Shown: positions 51,625 through 60,895, counted from the first letter of the stretch. The stretch is 64,000 bases of DNA from Candidatus Bathyarchaeota archaeon (GCA_020354575.1 CP070649.1:1241053-1305052), one strand, 5' to 3'. The notes: generated from the letters alone by a model not told the origin. A program made the numbers and translations.

Positions 51625-52845
51625 TTGGTTAAAGACTTAACAGCGTTTTACTCTAAATCTGCCTTGAGTATGAGACGTTCCGAGATCAGAGATCTTCTTA
51701 AAGTAGCTCGACGACCCGGAATTATCTCATTTGCTGGTGGTCTTCCAGATCCTCAAACTTTCCCTGTTAAAGAGTTGGAGGATATTTCATGTAAACTTCT
51801 ACAAGAGAAGGGGGCTATCGCCCTACAATATGGACCGACTGATGGGGAACCTCCATTACGCGAGGAAATTGCCAAATGGATGAATCGCGAAAAAGCCTCA
51901 ATAAAACCGGAAAATATCTTAATCACTGCTGGATCCCAGCAAGGCTTAGACATTATTTCCCGAGTGTTTTTAGATCCGAATGACGTTGTAATTATGGAAT
52001 TACCTACTTACATTGGTGGATTGCAGGCTTTTAATGCATCAAGGGCACAAATGATTGGCATACCCCAGGATAGTCAAGGGATGAGAATGGACCTATTGAA
52101 GAACGAACTTGCTGATCTAGCACGAAAAAGGAAGAAGCCAAAATTCATCTATGTAGTTCCTGATTTTCAGAATCCTTCTGGGATTACTCTATCCTTAGCC
52201 AGACGTAAAATGCTTTTGCAATTGGCCTATCAATTTGACGTCCCCATTCTTGAGGATAGTCCCTATCGAGATTTGCGTTACGCAGGTAAAGACGTTCCAG
52301 CTATCTATAGCCTAGATACTCAAAATCAAGTTATGGTTCTTGGCACCTTCTCGAAACTCTTGTGCCCTGGTTTGAGGATCGCTTGGATAATGGCTCCCGC
52401 TGAGTGGATGGAGCGCATGGTTGTGGCTAAGCAGGGCATGGATCTCTGTTCTCCAACATACACCCAGCTTTTGGTTGCGGAGTATTTGAAACGCGGATTG
52501 TTGCCCATACAGATTGAGAAAATCCGCAAACTGTATGGCAGAAAATTGAAGGTCATGCTAAAGGCCTTGAACCAATATATGCCTGAAGGAGTGAAGTGGT
52601 CCAAGCCGAATGGAGGATTATTCTTGTGGATCGAGCTTCCCGTTGGGATGAGTGCTAACGATTTGTTCGCCCAGGCAATTGAAAGTAATGTTGCTTATGT
52701 TGTTGGCTCAGCTTTTCATTGTAATGGAAAAGGACAGAATACTATGAGAATTAATTTCTCTTACTCGTCAGAACAACAAATAGAAGAAGGAGTTCAACGG
52801 TTATCCAGGATGCTTAAGGAGAATATGAATACGCCCAATACCTGA
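51625..52845 (+). CDS. PLP-dependent class I/II aminotransferase (2-aminoadipate/LysN-like)
   Basis: A protein of about 406 residues. Family motifs are GIISFAGGLPDPQTFPVKEL, ALQYGPTDGEPPLREEIAKW, ILITAGSQQGLDIISRVFLD and VPDFQNPSGITLS. The Schiff-base lysine is in LGTFSKLLCPGLRIAW, with the phosphate-binding arginine in the same segment. It is most like archaeal multifunctional aminotransferases for 2-aminoadipate, aromatic or branched residues. AGGAAG seven bases before TTG 51625 makes it a better start than ATG 51484, whose 47 extra residues do not align with the family. Confidence 0.85.
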   Translation: MVKDLTAFYSKSALSMRRSEIRDLLKVARRPGIISFAGGLPDPQTFPVKELEDISCKLLQEKGAIALQYGPTDGEPPLREEIAKWMNREKASIKPENILITAGSQQGLDIISRVFLDPNDVVIMELPTYIGGLQAFNASRAQMIGIPQDSQGMRMDLLKNELADLARKRKKPKFIYVVPDFQNPSGITLSLARRKMLLQLAYQFDVPILEDSPYRDLRYAGKDVPAIYSLDTQNQVMVLGTFSKLLCPGLRIAWIMAPAEWMERMVVAKQGMDLCSPTYTQLLVAEYLKRGLLPIQIEKIRKLYGRKLKVMLKALNQYMPEGVKWSKPNGGLFLWIELPVGMSANDLFAQAIESNVAYVVGSAFHCNGKGQNTMRINFSYSSEQQIEEGVQRLSRMLKENMNTPNT

Positions 52846-52981
52846 TCTTTATGAGAAACGAGCAGCAAGCAGACTTCTGTTAGTTGTGATTCGAGATCCT
52901 AGATTTTTAGACGCATAATTTACTTTTGCAGGCAAGCATGCTTTATCTAGAAAGCAGGTAAACATTCACATACCGAGTAGG

Positions 52982-53548
52982 TCATTTCATTCCAAGTTTC
53001 TGATTCTCTTCTAAAAGCTTTATAGTTTCTTTAAGACGTTTCATTCGAGTCCCCTCTTTTTTTGCGCCGATTATCCAGCCGATATACTGTCGTTTATACG
53101 ATGGAGCCAGTTTGCTGAAATTACTATGGGCTTTCTTATTGGCAGTTAACGCTTTTTCTACAAATGGAGGAATTGTAAATAGACTTCTCCTGGAGGATTT
53201 TCTAAACCACTCTCCACTTTTCTTTGCTTCCTTTATTTTGGTCCAACCCGCCTCTCTCATCTTGCCTGTCATTATCATTCTATTAGCGCGATTTCGATTT
53301 AATTCCGACCATCTACTCTGAGCTTTTCTAGGAGTGAATTTTCTGGCATATTTCTCTTCATCTAGCTTCTTTATTGTGCTATCTATCCACCCGAAACAAA
53401 GCGCTTCTTCAACAGCACTATTGTAGGAGAGACTAGGCTTGTTAGTGTGTTTTCTATAGAAAATCAACCAAATCTCGCTTTTGCTATCGTGATTCGTTTC
53501 AAGCCAGTTACGCCAATCTTCTGTGCTTGTTACGTATAATTCTTCCAT
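52982..53548 (-). CDS. YdeI/OmpD-associated family protein
   Basis: A 188-residue soluble protein. EDWRNWLETNHDSKSEIWLI and FYRKHTNKPSLSYNSAVEEA begin the family, and LCFGWIDSTIKKLDEEKYAR is its most typical motif, followed by FTPRKAQSRWSELNR. The C-terminal part has the KRQYIGWIIGAKKEGTRMKR segment of the bacteriocin-protection-like C-terminal extension. The biochemical role is not established. It is near a small winged-helix gene on the same strand, about 46 bases downstream of it. Confidence 0.85.
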   Translation of the reverse strand: MEELYVTSTEDWRNWLETNHDSKSEIWLIFYRKHTNKPSLSYNSAVEEALCFGWIDSTIKKLDEEKYARKFTPRKAQSRWSELNRNRANRMIMTGKMREAGWTKIKEAKKSGEWFRKSSRRSLFTIPPFVEKALTANKKAHSNFSKLAPSYKRQYIGWIIGAKKEGTRMKRLKETIKLLEENQKLGMK

Positions 53549-53594
53549 GATCTCGATCAGAATTAGTCACCATTTAATTGGACTGCTTTGCAGT

Positions 53595-53888
53595 CTATTC
53601 AATATAGTCAACGAGAGTTCCTTCTTTGGTTAGTTTGTAGATAGGCTTTCCTTGCTTAACCTCTTTCTTCACACAGGATCCGTGCACTAAAATGGTTAGA
53701 TGCCATTCCAAAGTTTTCCTGTTCAATTTGATTATTGATTGGAGATCATCAATAGTTTCGCATCCCCGTTTTAGAGCTCCAAGTATTTTTCTTCTTATTG
53801 GACTGTTGAAGGCTCTTAAATAGCGGGTATGATACTCTCTCATCTCTGTGATTGACTTGTTGACTGGAGACTTCCCTGACAAACCCAC
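53595..53888 (-). CDS. Small ArsR-type winged-helix regulator
   Basis: A 97-residue regulator with a GTG start. The winged helix covers most of it: LRAFNSPIRRKILGALKRGC, ETIDDLQSIIKLNRKTLEWH, LTILVHGSCV and the wing KQGKPIYKLTKEG. There is no sensor domain and only two lone cysteines, so a ligand site is not evident. It precedes the YdeI-like gene and may regulate it. A CATGCATGCA palindrome is at 53987-53996, about 100 bases before the start. Confidence 0.75.
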   Translation of the reverse strand: MGLSGKSPVNKSITEMREYHTRYLRAFNSPIRRKILGALKRGCETIDDLQSIIKLNRKTLEWHLTILVHGSCVKKEVKQGKPIYKLTKEGTLVDYIE

Positions 53889-54044
53889 ATCACAAGTTTC
53901 AAGCGTGTGTACTGATTTTCACTACTCCATTCTGCCTAATTTCTTTTTTCCAAGAAAAAGAAAGAAATCCCAATACCTGATCACAACATGCATGCAATAA
54001 AAGGAGACTTCAATTGTAGATATGAAGTAGTGTTTGGATTAGCC

Positions 54045-55763
54045 CTAGAAGATTATGAATATTATCAGATATATTGCGTAGCCTATAAGAATAAGACCGC
54101 TAATTGCTCTAATTTTAAATCGATGTTTGTAGGCCTCTCTAGCCATTTTGGAAATTGATCCAGCAAAGACTCCTATGCCAATGAAGGGAATTATTGCACC
54201 TATGGCAAAAATTGAAAGCGTTAGTGGCAGCAGATTACCAAAGAGCGCAGGTTCTAGTCTAACCATCGAAATGAAAATTGGTGCAATGCAAGGATCTAGG
54301 AAATAGAAGATGAAGCCAAGAATGAGAATCCCTGCAAGCGTGATTGCATGCCTTCTGGCAAGCTTCTGGAGAATTGGTTTAGTCTTGAAGGGCACTTTTA
54401 ATAATCCAACCAGATTTAACCCGAAAATTATTGCGAAAACACATACGGTTAATGTCAAGGAAGTCTGGAGGGTTGGTAACGAGAGAAACACTAGAGCAGC
54501 AGCTAACCCCAAAATGGCAGCCGCTGAAACAAACCCTATTCCAAAAAGCATCACCTTTGTAAAACTTTCTTTGAATTTTGTTGTTTCGCCTATAGTGAAA
54601 CTCAATATGAATGATAACATAATTATCAAGCAAGGAGAAAGGGTTTCAAAAAACCCAAATGAGAAAGCTACAACGAAAAGAGCAGCCAAATCTTGAGATG
54701 GCAAAGCCAGAATCTCAATATCACCAAAGAAAAACCAATTATTTTCCAAGTTGGTTTCATCCGCAACTGGCATGGCCCAAGCAGTTATTGTATAATTTCC
54801 AGTGGTTTGATTTATGGTATCCCACTTGAAAATCAGCGAAACCTCAGTCTTTGGACTTAAATTGCAGACCGGCATCATCCCAATTAAAAATTGATTCCCA
54901 TGATAAGCGCTTACATTTAAGCTTTCAGTTGCTGTTCCGTTATTCCTGACAATTACTGTGATAGGTACTTGCTCCCCTACATTTACAGTGGTAAGTGACA
55001 GAGAAATCGAAAGGATGGCGACATCGTGTATGATTGTTGGCGGAGTGAATGGAGCTCTGACTTCTACAAGCCCGTAACTGAGTGAGTTATCTTCGGTATC
55101 AGTTTCATTTTGAACAAGACTTGCTTGTGCACTTATAGAATAGTTGCCTTCTAACACATTCTGAGTGTCCCAATGATACTCTAAGAGCCTTTCTGTATTA
55201 GGTTCTAAATTTTCAACAAGTAAAGTCTGAATAATGTTGGAGTTGAAAAAAGTTGTTACATTGCAGGATTCTATTTGATTTCCCTCATTCTTGATGGTGA
55301 CATTTATGTGGAGAGGCTCGCCAATTTGGATGCTGGTATTTGATGCAACGACATGAAGAATTGCAATGTCGTGAATGGGAGCGGGTCGCAAATATTCATC
55401 AATAAGCACTCGCATCTCAGTTTCATTGGCAAAACCCCTAAACACTGCTTCATAATTCACTACAATCGTATTCCAATCTGTCACGTTAAGATTGTACTGT
55501 TCTTGCTTCTCAAGACCCTCTGGAGAGTAGAATTCTATCCATTCAACTGTGATTTCGCTTCCGTAGTCACTTTCCAAGTCAAAAATTACTTGGCGGTTAT
55601 GTAGAAATATCTGATAGTCTTCCTCAAATCCTGGACATACAGCACAAGGCTCAAACCAGAGAAATTCAATAGGAACAGAATCTATTGAATGTCCGATTTT
55701 TACACAAAAAAGAACAAGAACGAACAGGATTAACGAAAAAGACACCGCTTTCCTAATGAACAT
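54045..55763 (-). CDS. Thioredoxin-like / CARDB / CARDB / CcdA fusion membrane protein
   Basis: A 572-residue protein. After a signal peptide, residues 30-130 begin IEFLWFEPCAVCPGFEEDY, a thioredoxin-like strand with C40-A-V-C43, and continue with a Trx-like strand/helix pattern. About 135-240 and 245-350 are two CARDB-type Ig domains (ASNTSIQIGEPLHINVTIKN and SLSLTTVNVGEQVPITVIVR). From about 356 a DsbD/CcdA membrane domain follows, with its two cysteines in ETLSPCLIIML (C378) and YFLDPCIAPIF (C492), the proline-cysteine positions that carry electrons across the membrane. This would link an extracellular disulfide to a membrane electron conduit in one chain. It is the last gene of a surface-protein operon. 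Confidence 0.8.
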   Translation of the reverse strand: MFIRKAVSFSLILFVLVLFCVKIGHSIDSVPIEFLWFEPCAVCPGFEEDYQIFLHNRQVIFDLESDYGSEITVEWIEFYSPEGLEKQEQYNLNVTDWNTIVVNYEAVFRGFANETEMRVLIDEYLRPAPIHDIAILHVVASNTSIQIGEPLHINVTIKNEGNQIESCNVTTFFNSNIIQTLLVENLEPNTERLLEYHWDTQNVLEGNYSISAQASLVQNETDTEDNSLSYGLVEVRAPFTPPTIIHDVAILSISLSLTTVNVGEQVPITVIVRNNGTATESLNVSAYHGNQFLIGMMPVCNLSPKTEVSLIFKWDTINQTTGNYTITAWAMPVADETNLENNWFFFGDIEILALPSQDLAALFVVAFSFGFFETLSPCLIIMLSFILSFTIGETTKFKESFTKVMLFGIGFVSAAAILGLAAALVFLSLPTLQTSLTLTVCVFAIIFGLNLVGLLKVPFKTKPILQKLARRHAITLAGILILGFIFYFLDPCIAPIFISMVRLEPALFGNLLPLTLSIFAIGAIIPFIGIGVFAGSISKMAREAYKHRFKIRAISGLILIGYAIYLIIFIIF

Positions 55764-55851
55764 TCCTTCTCAAAGTATACGCGTTTTTCTCTCTTTTAAG
55801 AAGTATGGAATAATCCTCTACCTCAAAAATCAAGGCAAAGGGCTAAGTAGA

Positions 55852-57294
55852 TCATTCTGTCCTTTTTAAAGATCCGAAAAAGCCGATCTTTTTCAAAACA
55901 GTCTTTATTATCATCAGAATTGACGCCAACATCAAAATTAAGGGGATAAAGAGGAATTCCTGAATTACCATGATTATCTCTTGCTCACTCTCATGCAAAT
56001 ATGCAAAATAGAGCATAGTAAAATCTTGGCTAGTAGCCAGTTCTTTTAATAGCAAAGGATTTTGTCCATTGATTGTCACATTGTAGGGTTTTTGCATTAA
56101 GCTGTGTGGAAGTTTCATTATGATAAAACCCCAAGTTCCTATTTGTCCAGAGGTTTCCAAAATTATCGTTCCATTGGAAGTGAAGCTTGGCGAATATACA
56201 GCACTGATAATTGTTGAGTTTGAAATGATCTCAACCAAAAAGCGTTCATCATCTCGGGAGAGTTCCCAGAAAGAGCTTTTCCCAACAAGAGGATAGAGAT
56301 CGATTTCTTCGCCATTATCCAGATATGGTGTTTCGCCTATTCCATCATTATTATTGTCTCTTCCAGTGTAGTCACTCCAGAAATTCCCGTAACCATCATG
56401 ATACCAAGATACATTTTCTACAGATTCTACTAGGAGCTGCATAGCATTATCGATGAAATTATTTAGATAGATACTTACGTTGTGGGACATCCTCAGAATC
56501 ATACCCCACCAGCTGTGGTTAGCTATATTGTTTCCCTTTACAATTGTATAATTTGACAATCGGACTGAGATTCCCGCCCAATCATTCTCAAAAATGTTGT
56601 TGTAAGATATTGTATTATTGTTTGAACGCAACAAGCCTATTCCTCCTTCATTCATCCCAGCGAGACCAAGAACATCATTCCAACTTATTACATTGCAGTC
56701 TGACACGTGCAAGAACAGCGCTTGGCTCCACCTCATGGTAGCTATAAAGACATTTTTTCCAATGTAACTTTTATCCGTGTTGAAGAATTTTATAGCGTGG
56801 TAGTAGAAATCGCTAGCGAAGTTTTCGATAAGCGTTATATTTTCACAGTTATCTACAAAGACGCCAATACCACTTGATAGACCACCATCGAATATTCCAA
56901 AATTCGTGATCATGTTTCCTTTAACTAAACAATTTTTCACATCATGCAGCAGAATTCCTGTGCCAGCATTTTTCAGAGAAAACCCAGAGAGGGTGACATT
57001 ATTAGCTAATACTTGAATTAGAACCTTCGTTCCATTTCCTTCTATTACAGTTGTCGATTTGTCTTCCCCGAACAGATGTATTGTCTTGTTGATCACAATG
57101 TATTCTGTGTAAATTCCGCTCCGCACAAGAATGAAGTGATTTGGACTTGCAGCGTCAATTGCTTCCTGTATCGAACTATAATCGTCAGGAACCGTGATAT
57201 CATAAGATTCCAGCGCCATACCGGCTCTGAGATCTGTACTAATGGCAAGCAATACCAAAATCAGAAAGACACTGACCACTCGTGGGGCTTTCAT
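55852..57294 (-). CDS. NosD-type right-handed beta-helix surface protein
   Basis: A protein of about 480 residues with a signal peptide (VFLILVLLAIS region). The entry YDITVPDDYSSIQEAIDAAS and LVRSGIYTEYIVINKTIHLF are typical of NosD/pectate-lyase-like helices. The repeats (VSDCNVISWNDV, NNTISYNNIFENDWAGI, NYTIVKGNNIANHSWWGM) form the coils. The helix closes with GYGNFWSDYTGRDNNNDGIG, then a beta domain and a C-terminal span (FLFIPLILMLASILMIIKTV). ATG 57294 stands 2 bases after the upstream stop with an AAGGT site, so the ATG at 57321 is not needed. It probably recognises a polymer or metal outside the cell. Confidence 0.82.
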   Translation of the reverse strand: MKAPRVVSVFLILVLLAISTDLRAGMALESYDITVPDDYSSIQEAIDAASPNHFILVRSGIYTEYIVINKTIHLFGEDKSTTVIEGNGTKVLIQVLANNVTLSGFSLKNAGTGILLHDVKNCLVKGNMITNFGIFDGGLSSGIGVFVDNCENITLIENFASDFYYHAIKFFNTDKSYIGKNVFIATMRWSQALFLHVSDCNVISWNDVLGLAGMNEGGIGLLRSNNNTISYNNIFENDWAGISVRLSNYTIVKGNNIANHSWWGMILRMSHNVSIYLNNFIDNAMQLLVESVENVSWYHDGYGNFWSDYTGRDNNNDGIGETPYLDNGEEIDLYPLVGKSSFWELSRDDERFLVEIISNSTIISAVYSPSFTSNGTIILETSGQIGTWGFIIMKLPHSLMQKPYNVTINGQNPLLLKELATSQDFTMLYFAYLHESEQEIIMVIQEFLFIPLILMLASILMIIKTVLKKIGFFGSLKRTE

Positions 57295-57296
57295 TT

Positions 57297-58271
57297 TCAG
57301 ACCTTCGTTCGAAATTTGCAAACAACTTTCATGTCCAATGCTTTGATTGAGACGGTTCTATTTTGGGAATCTCGTGCCAAATCACCAACTGCGGATTGAT
57401 TGGACTTTTGCGTATGTTTCCGTCTTCTTTTGTTGCGGAGACGTGTACGCTTTTTAATCTTCGCTACAGCATATGCACCAACTAAAACAACAAAAGAAAA
57501 GACAATTAAGATAATGAAAACCGTGACAACACTTTGGAATCCTCCGTTTTCTCCGTTTTCTCCGTTTACACTAAATGGCGCGAATACAACATCTTCCTTC
57601 GTAACATAGGTGGGGTTAATGGAGACTGCTGTTAAAGAGTACCATTTGACTTCTTCGAGATTCTCCGTAAACGGATAAGTGATATTAAAGAATTCGCCTT
57701 CGCTGGAATTTAAATAAAATGTGGCCTCACTGTGAACTCCTATGACTTCCTGACTTGAGTCGTAGTAAGTAGCATAAACAGACGCTGAAAATACCTGGGA
57801 ATCTCCCTCGTTTACCAGAAATACTAGTATGCTGTTTTGCACCGGTATGTATGCATACGAAGTAATGTTCAGTCTGGCAGGCACTGTTTCAACCTCTATT
57901 TCGTAGCTTTTTATACTTACTTGAAAACTTCTGATCTGGGCTGCGAGAGAAGCATTATTAATCCAATAAATAAACGGAGACCTTCTCCCTTCTAGTATTA
58001 CTGGCAATGCAATCGTGTCTGTATCTGAGAAGGTCCCTTCACTGCTATTGAGTTGAAATTCAATATCTAAGATTACATTCTTTATAGGTTTGGATCCCAC
58101 GTTCTGAACTTCGCCCAGAACGACATAAAACTCTGAGGTTATGGGGAAGCCATTGTAGCTGGTTAAAATAATGTCTTCTTGTGCCCTAGCCACCTGCGTG
58201 CTTGAGCAAAAAACCGTTATAAAAAGCATAAAAGTTAATAGACCATAAACTGTTCTTGCTTTGTCGACCAT
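57297..58271 (-). CDS. Membrane-anchored FxLYD-like surface protein
   Basis: A protein of about 324 residues: signal peptide (YGLLTFMLFITVFC), extracellular beta domain with FYVVLGEVQNVGSKPIKNVI, which matches the FxLYD-type repeat, a second related domain near residue 150, then one span (VVTVFIILIVFSFVVLVGAY) and a very basic cytoplasmic tail of about 55 residues (TRLRNKRRRKHTQK). The repeated ENGENGG linker precedes the span. ATG 58271 is preferred to the longer reading. It is the first gene of the operon with NosD and the thiol-relay fusion. The role may be a surface scaffold. Confidence 0.72.
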   Translation of the reverse strand: MVDKARTVYGLLTFMLFITVFCSSTQVARAQEDIILTSYNGFPITSEFYVVLGEVQNVGSKPIKNVILDIEFQLNSSEGTFSDTDTIALPVILEGRRSPFIYWINNASLAAQIRSFQVSIKSYEIEVETVPARLNITSYAYIPVQNSILVFLVNEGDSQVFSASVYATYYDSSQEVIGVHSEATFYLNSSEGEFFNITYPFTENLEEVKWYSLTAVSINPTYVTKEDVVFAPFSVNGENGENGGFQSVVTVFIILIVFSFVVLVGAYAVAKIKKRTRLRNKRRRKHTQKSNQSAVGDLARDSQNRTVSIKALDMKVVCKFRTKV

Positions 58272-58478
58272 TATGAGACCTTCACACATGCATGCGAGCA
58301 TCCATAAAATTCGGGCTCTGCGTTTTATCCTTTTCGTTTTGTACAACTACGAGAAATTGGGGGTTATCCGGAACAGTACTATCTCTTGAATACTTGAATT
58401 AATCTTTAAATTTATGTGTAGTTTATATTAATCATTATATGCCACTTACCTGATTTGAACAATATGAGAGGTTATTGA

Positions 58479-58928
58479 TTGCTGGGTGATGATGAGAACC
58501 AGGTTGAATACCCCTTCAGCAAAACAAGAGTATATCTTTACCTTTTTGGAGGTCTCCTGACGGTGATTTTTTCGATCCCCATTCTGCTTGAAATGTATAG
58601 CGATCCACTTATTTACTTGTCAGTATTTTTTGGTTCAACCGCTGTCGTGATTCTTGCATCGCTTAAATTTAAGCTTTATATCATTCGTAAAATGCAAGAA
58701 ATGGAAGAAGATAAGATAGTACGACTAAATCAAGGCCATTCTATTGATAGACGGTTTTTCGTAATCGTTTTCTTCATAGTAGTTGCATTACTTCTACCCG
58801 TAGTAGTGTTTTCCATTCTTGAGATTCACGCCTGGTTCATAGGATTAGCATGTTTTGTTGCAGGTTTTTGTTTATCTGAACCCCTTCTCTATAAATATAG
58901 TGCGAAGAAATTTGACAATAGTAACTAG
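58479..58928 (+). CDS. Membrane protein with two pairs of spans
   Basis: A 149-residue TTG-initiated protein. Four spans in two pairs (VYLYLFGGLLTVIFSIPILL and DPLIYLSVFFGSTAVVILAS, then FFVIVFFIVVALLLPVVVFS and WFIGLACFVAGFCLSEPLLY) are separated by a charged helix (RKMQEMEEDKIVRLNQG). No family is recognised. TATA-like TTTATATTAATC lies at about 58422-58433, and the start has a weak AGAGG site. It is convergent with the oligopeptide operon, ending 6 bases from it. Confidence 0.6.
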   Translation: MLGDDENQVEYPFSKTRVYLYLFGGLLTVIFSIPILLEMYSDPLIYLSVFFGSTAVVILASLKFKLYIIRKMQEMEEDKIVRLNQGHSIDRRFFVIVFFIVVALLLPVVVFSILEIHAWFIGLACFVAGFCLSEPLLYKYSAKKFDNSN

Positions 58929-58934
58929 ATCCCT

Positions 58935-59939
58935 TTATTCTAATGGAAAGTGGCAAGCAACTGTTCGACCTTTTCCAGACGGGCTCAGTTTTGGCTCTTC
59001 TTTTCCACATCTCCCCTTAGCATAGGGGCATCTGGGGTGGAATCTGCATCCAGGTGGAGGATTTATTGGATTTGCAACTTCTCCCTTTATCACTATTTCT
59101 CTGCGTCTTGCCGTGGGATCTGGCACTGGCACTGCAGCTAATAATGCCTCTGTGTAAGGATGATGGGGATGGTGAACTATGTCTTCAGTTAGCCCCAATT
59201 CAACTATTTGACCTAAATACATAACCCCAACTCTGTTGCAGATGTATCTGGTTAGCGCTATATCATGGGTGATGTAAAGGAATGCACAGGCCAATTTCTG
59301 AACCATCCCAAGGATCAGTTCCACAACTTCCGTTCTCATTGAGGCATCCAACATAGAGACTGGTTCATCGGCTACGACGAATTCAGGGGTCATGATGAAA
59401 GCTCTCGCCACAGCAACTCTTTGTCTTTGGCCTCCGCTTAGTTCGTGAGGAAACCTATAAAGGAATTCTTCTGGTGGCACTAATCCCATTTCTCCCAAAA
59501 CTTTGGTTTCAAGACCAATTATTTCATCTGGGCCTTCAGCAATGTGTTGAAGTTGAAGTGGCTCGGCCAAGATGTCATATATGCTCATTCTGGGATTGAG
59601 AGATTCATATGGATCTTGGAAAATTATCTGAAGTCTTCGCCTCATATTTCTCATTTCTGTTGGGTCGAGTTTAATTAAGTCTGAGCCTTTGAAGTTCACT
59701 TGTCCAGAGGTGGGCTCAATTAAACGTAGTATAGACCTTCCAGTTGTTGTTTTTCCGCATCCACTTTCTCCTACTAATCCGAAGATTTCTCTCTCTCCTA
59801 TCCTAAAACTTACTCCATCAACAGCACGTACATATAGTTGTTCCTTGGAAAGGAGCGATTTTAAAAAGCCCATTTTTACCATAAAATACTTCTTGAGATT
59901 TTTAACATCCAAAACAGTGTTCTCTTCCATTGAAATCAC
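58935..59939 (-). CDS. Oligopeptide ABC transporter ATP-binding protein OppF
   Basis: A 334-residue ATPase. Walker A GESGCGKTTTGRSIL, Q loop, signature LSGGQRQR, Walker B VVADEPVSMLD and switch histidine THDIALT are intact. The C terminus has PPGCRFHPRCPYAKGRCGKE, the cysteine-rich oligopeptide/nickel-transporter C-terminal region. The GTG start overlaps the OppD stop by 4 bases, and an ATG at 59930 is possible. It would energise uptake of peptides (or nickel or other chelates) with OppD. Confidence 0.92.
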   Translation of the reverse strand: MISMEENTVLDVKNLKKYFMVKMGFLKSLLSKEQLYVRAVDGVSFRIGEREIFGLVGESGCGKTTTGRSILRLIEPTSGQVNFKGSDLIKLDPTEMRNMRRRLQIIFQDPYESLNPRMSIYDILAEPLQLQHIAEGPDEIIGLETKVLGEMGLVPPEEFLYRFPHELSGGQRQRVAVARAFIMTPEFVVADEPVSMLDASMRTEVVELILGMVQKLACAFLYITHDIALTRYICNRVGVMYLGQIVELGLTEDIVHHPHHPYTEALLAAVPVPDPTARRREIVIKGEVANPINPPPGCRFHPRCPYAKGRCGKEEPKLSPSGKGRTVACHFPLE

Positions 59940-60895
59940 TCAACCAAATGGCAAGCAACGAAATGATCTTCGCCTTTTATGTGTATAGATTGAGGGTCTT
60001 CTTTTCCGCATTTATCCATGGCGTAGGGGCATCTGGGGTGGAATCTGCATCCAGGTGGCGGACTCAATAGATCCGGCGGAAAGCCTGAAATTCTTGAGAG
60101 CTTAGCTATAGGTCCTAAAATGCTTGGAAAAGCCCCCAAAAGGAGCTTGGTGTATGGATGAAACGGCTCCTTGTAAATTCGCGCTATATCTCCTCTTTCA
60201 ACAATTTTTCCGGCGTACATTATTCCAATCCGATCACACGTTTCAGCTATCATTGACAAATCATGTGAAATCACTGCCATTGCTATATTCAGCTTCTTCT
60301 GAAGGTCCTTTATTACTTTCAACACTTGAGCTTCTATTATTACGTCAAGTGCAGTGGTTGGCTCATCTGCTATTATGAAGCTGGGATTGGATGATAAAGC
60401 CATTGCGATGATTGCCCTTTGCCTCATACCTCCACTGAGTTCATGGGCGTATCTTTCAACTCTCTCCGACCCAATGCCGACTAGATCCAACAACTTTCCA
60501 GCTCGGTCTAGGGCTTCCTCCTTGCTAAGATTTTCATGGGTTAAAATTGCTTCCGAAATTTGCTGGCCTACAGTCATCACAGGATTGAGAGAGTTCATAG
60601 CTCCTTGGAATATTACAGATATTTTCTTCCACCTGATGTCTTTTCGATATTTTTCTGGGTTCATTTCCAAGAGGTTTTTGCCTTCGAAATGAATTTCTCC
60701 AGAGATTACTTTTCCGTTCTGTGGCAATAGTCTCAAGATTGAAAGAGCTGTTGTTGTTTTTCCGCATCCACTTTCTCCAGCTAGTCCGAACGCGTCTCCT
60801 TTTTCCACAGTAAAGCTGATATTTTCCACAGCTTTCACTTCTCCTCTTAAGATGTCGAAATAGGTTGTTAGATTTTCAACATCCAGAAGGCCCAT
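59936..60895 (-). CDS. Oligopeptide ABC transporter ATP-binding protein OppD
   Basis: A 319-residue ATPase partner of OppF. Walker A GESGCGKTTTALSIL, signature LSGGMRQR, Walker B FIIADEPTTALD and switch ISHDLSM are all intact. The cysteine-rich C terminus PPGCRFHPRCPYAMDKCGKE is almost the same as in the next gene, consistent with an OppD/OppF pair by old duplication. It starts one base after the DppC stop, and its own stop overlaps the next start. Both subunits bind the DppB/DppC permease pair. Confidence 0.92.
   Translation of the reverse strand: MGLLDVENLTTYFDILRGEVKAVENISFTVEKGDAFGLAGESGCGKTTTALSILRLLPQNGKVISGEIHFEGKNLLEMNPEKYRKDIRWKKISVIFQGAMNSLNPVMTVGQQISEAILTHENLSKEEALDRAGKLLDLVGIGSERVERYAHELSGGMRQRAIIAMALSSNPSFIIADEPTTALDVIIEAQVLKVIKDLQKKLNIAMAVISHDLSMIAETCDRIGIMYAGKIVERGDIARIYKEPFHPYTKLLLGAFPSILGPIAKLSRISGFPPDLLSPPPGCRFHPRCPYAMDKCGKEDPQSIHIKGEDHFVACHLVE

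Noticed and set aside
54310-54696. A 128-codon plus-strand frame inside the CcdA domain.
   Set aside because: Antisense to a membrane protein whose complement naturally gives polar open frames.
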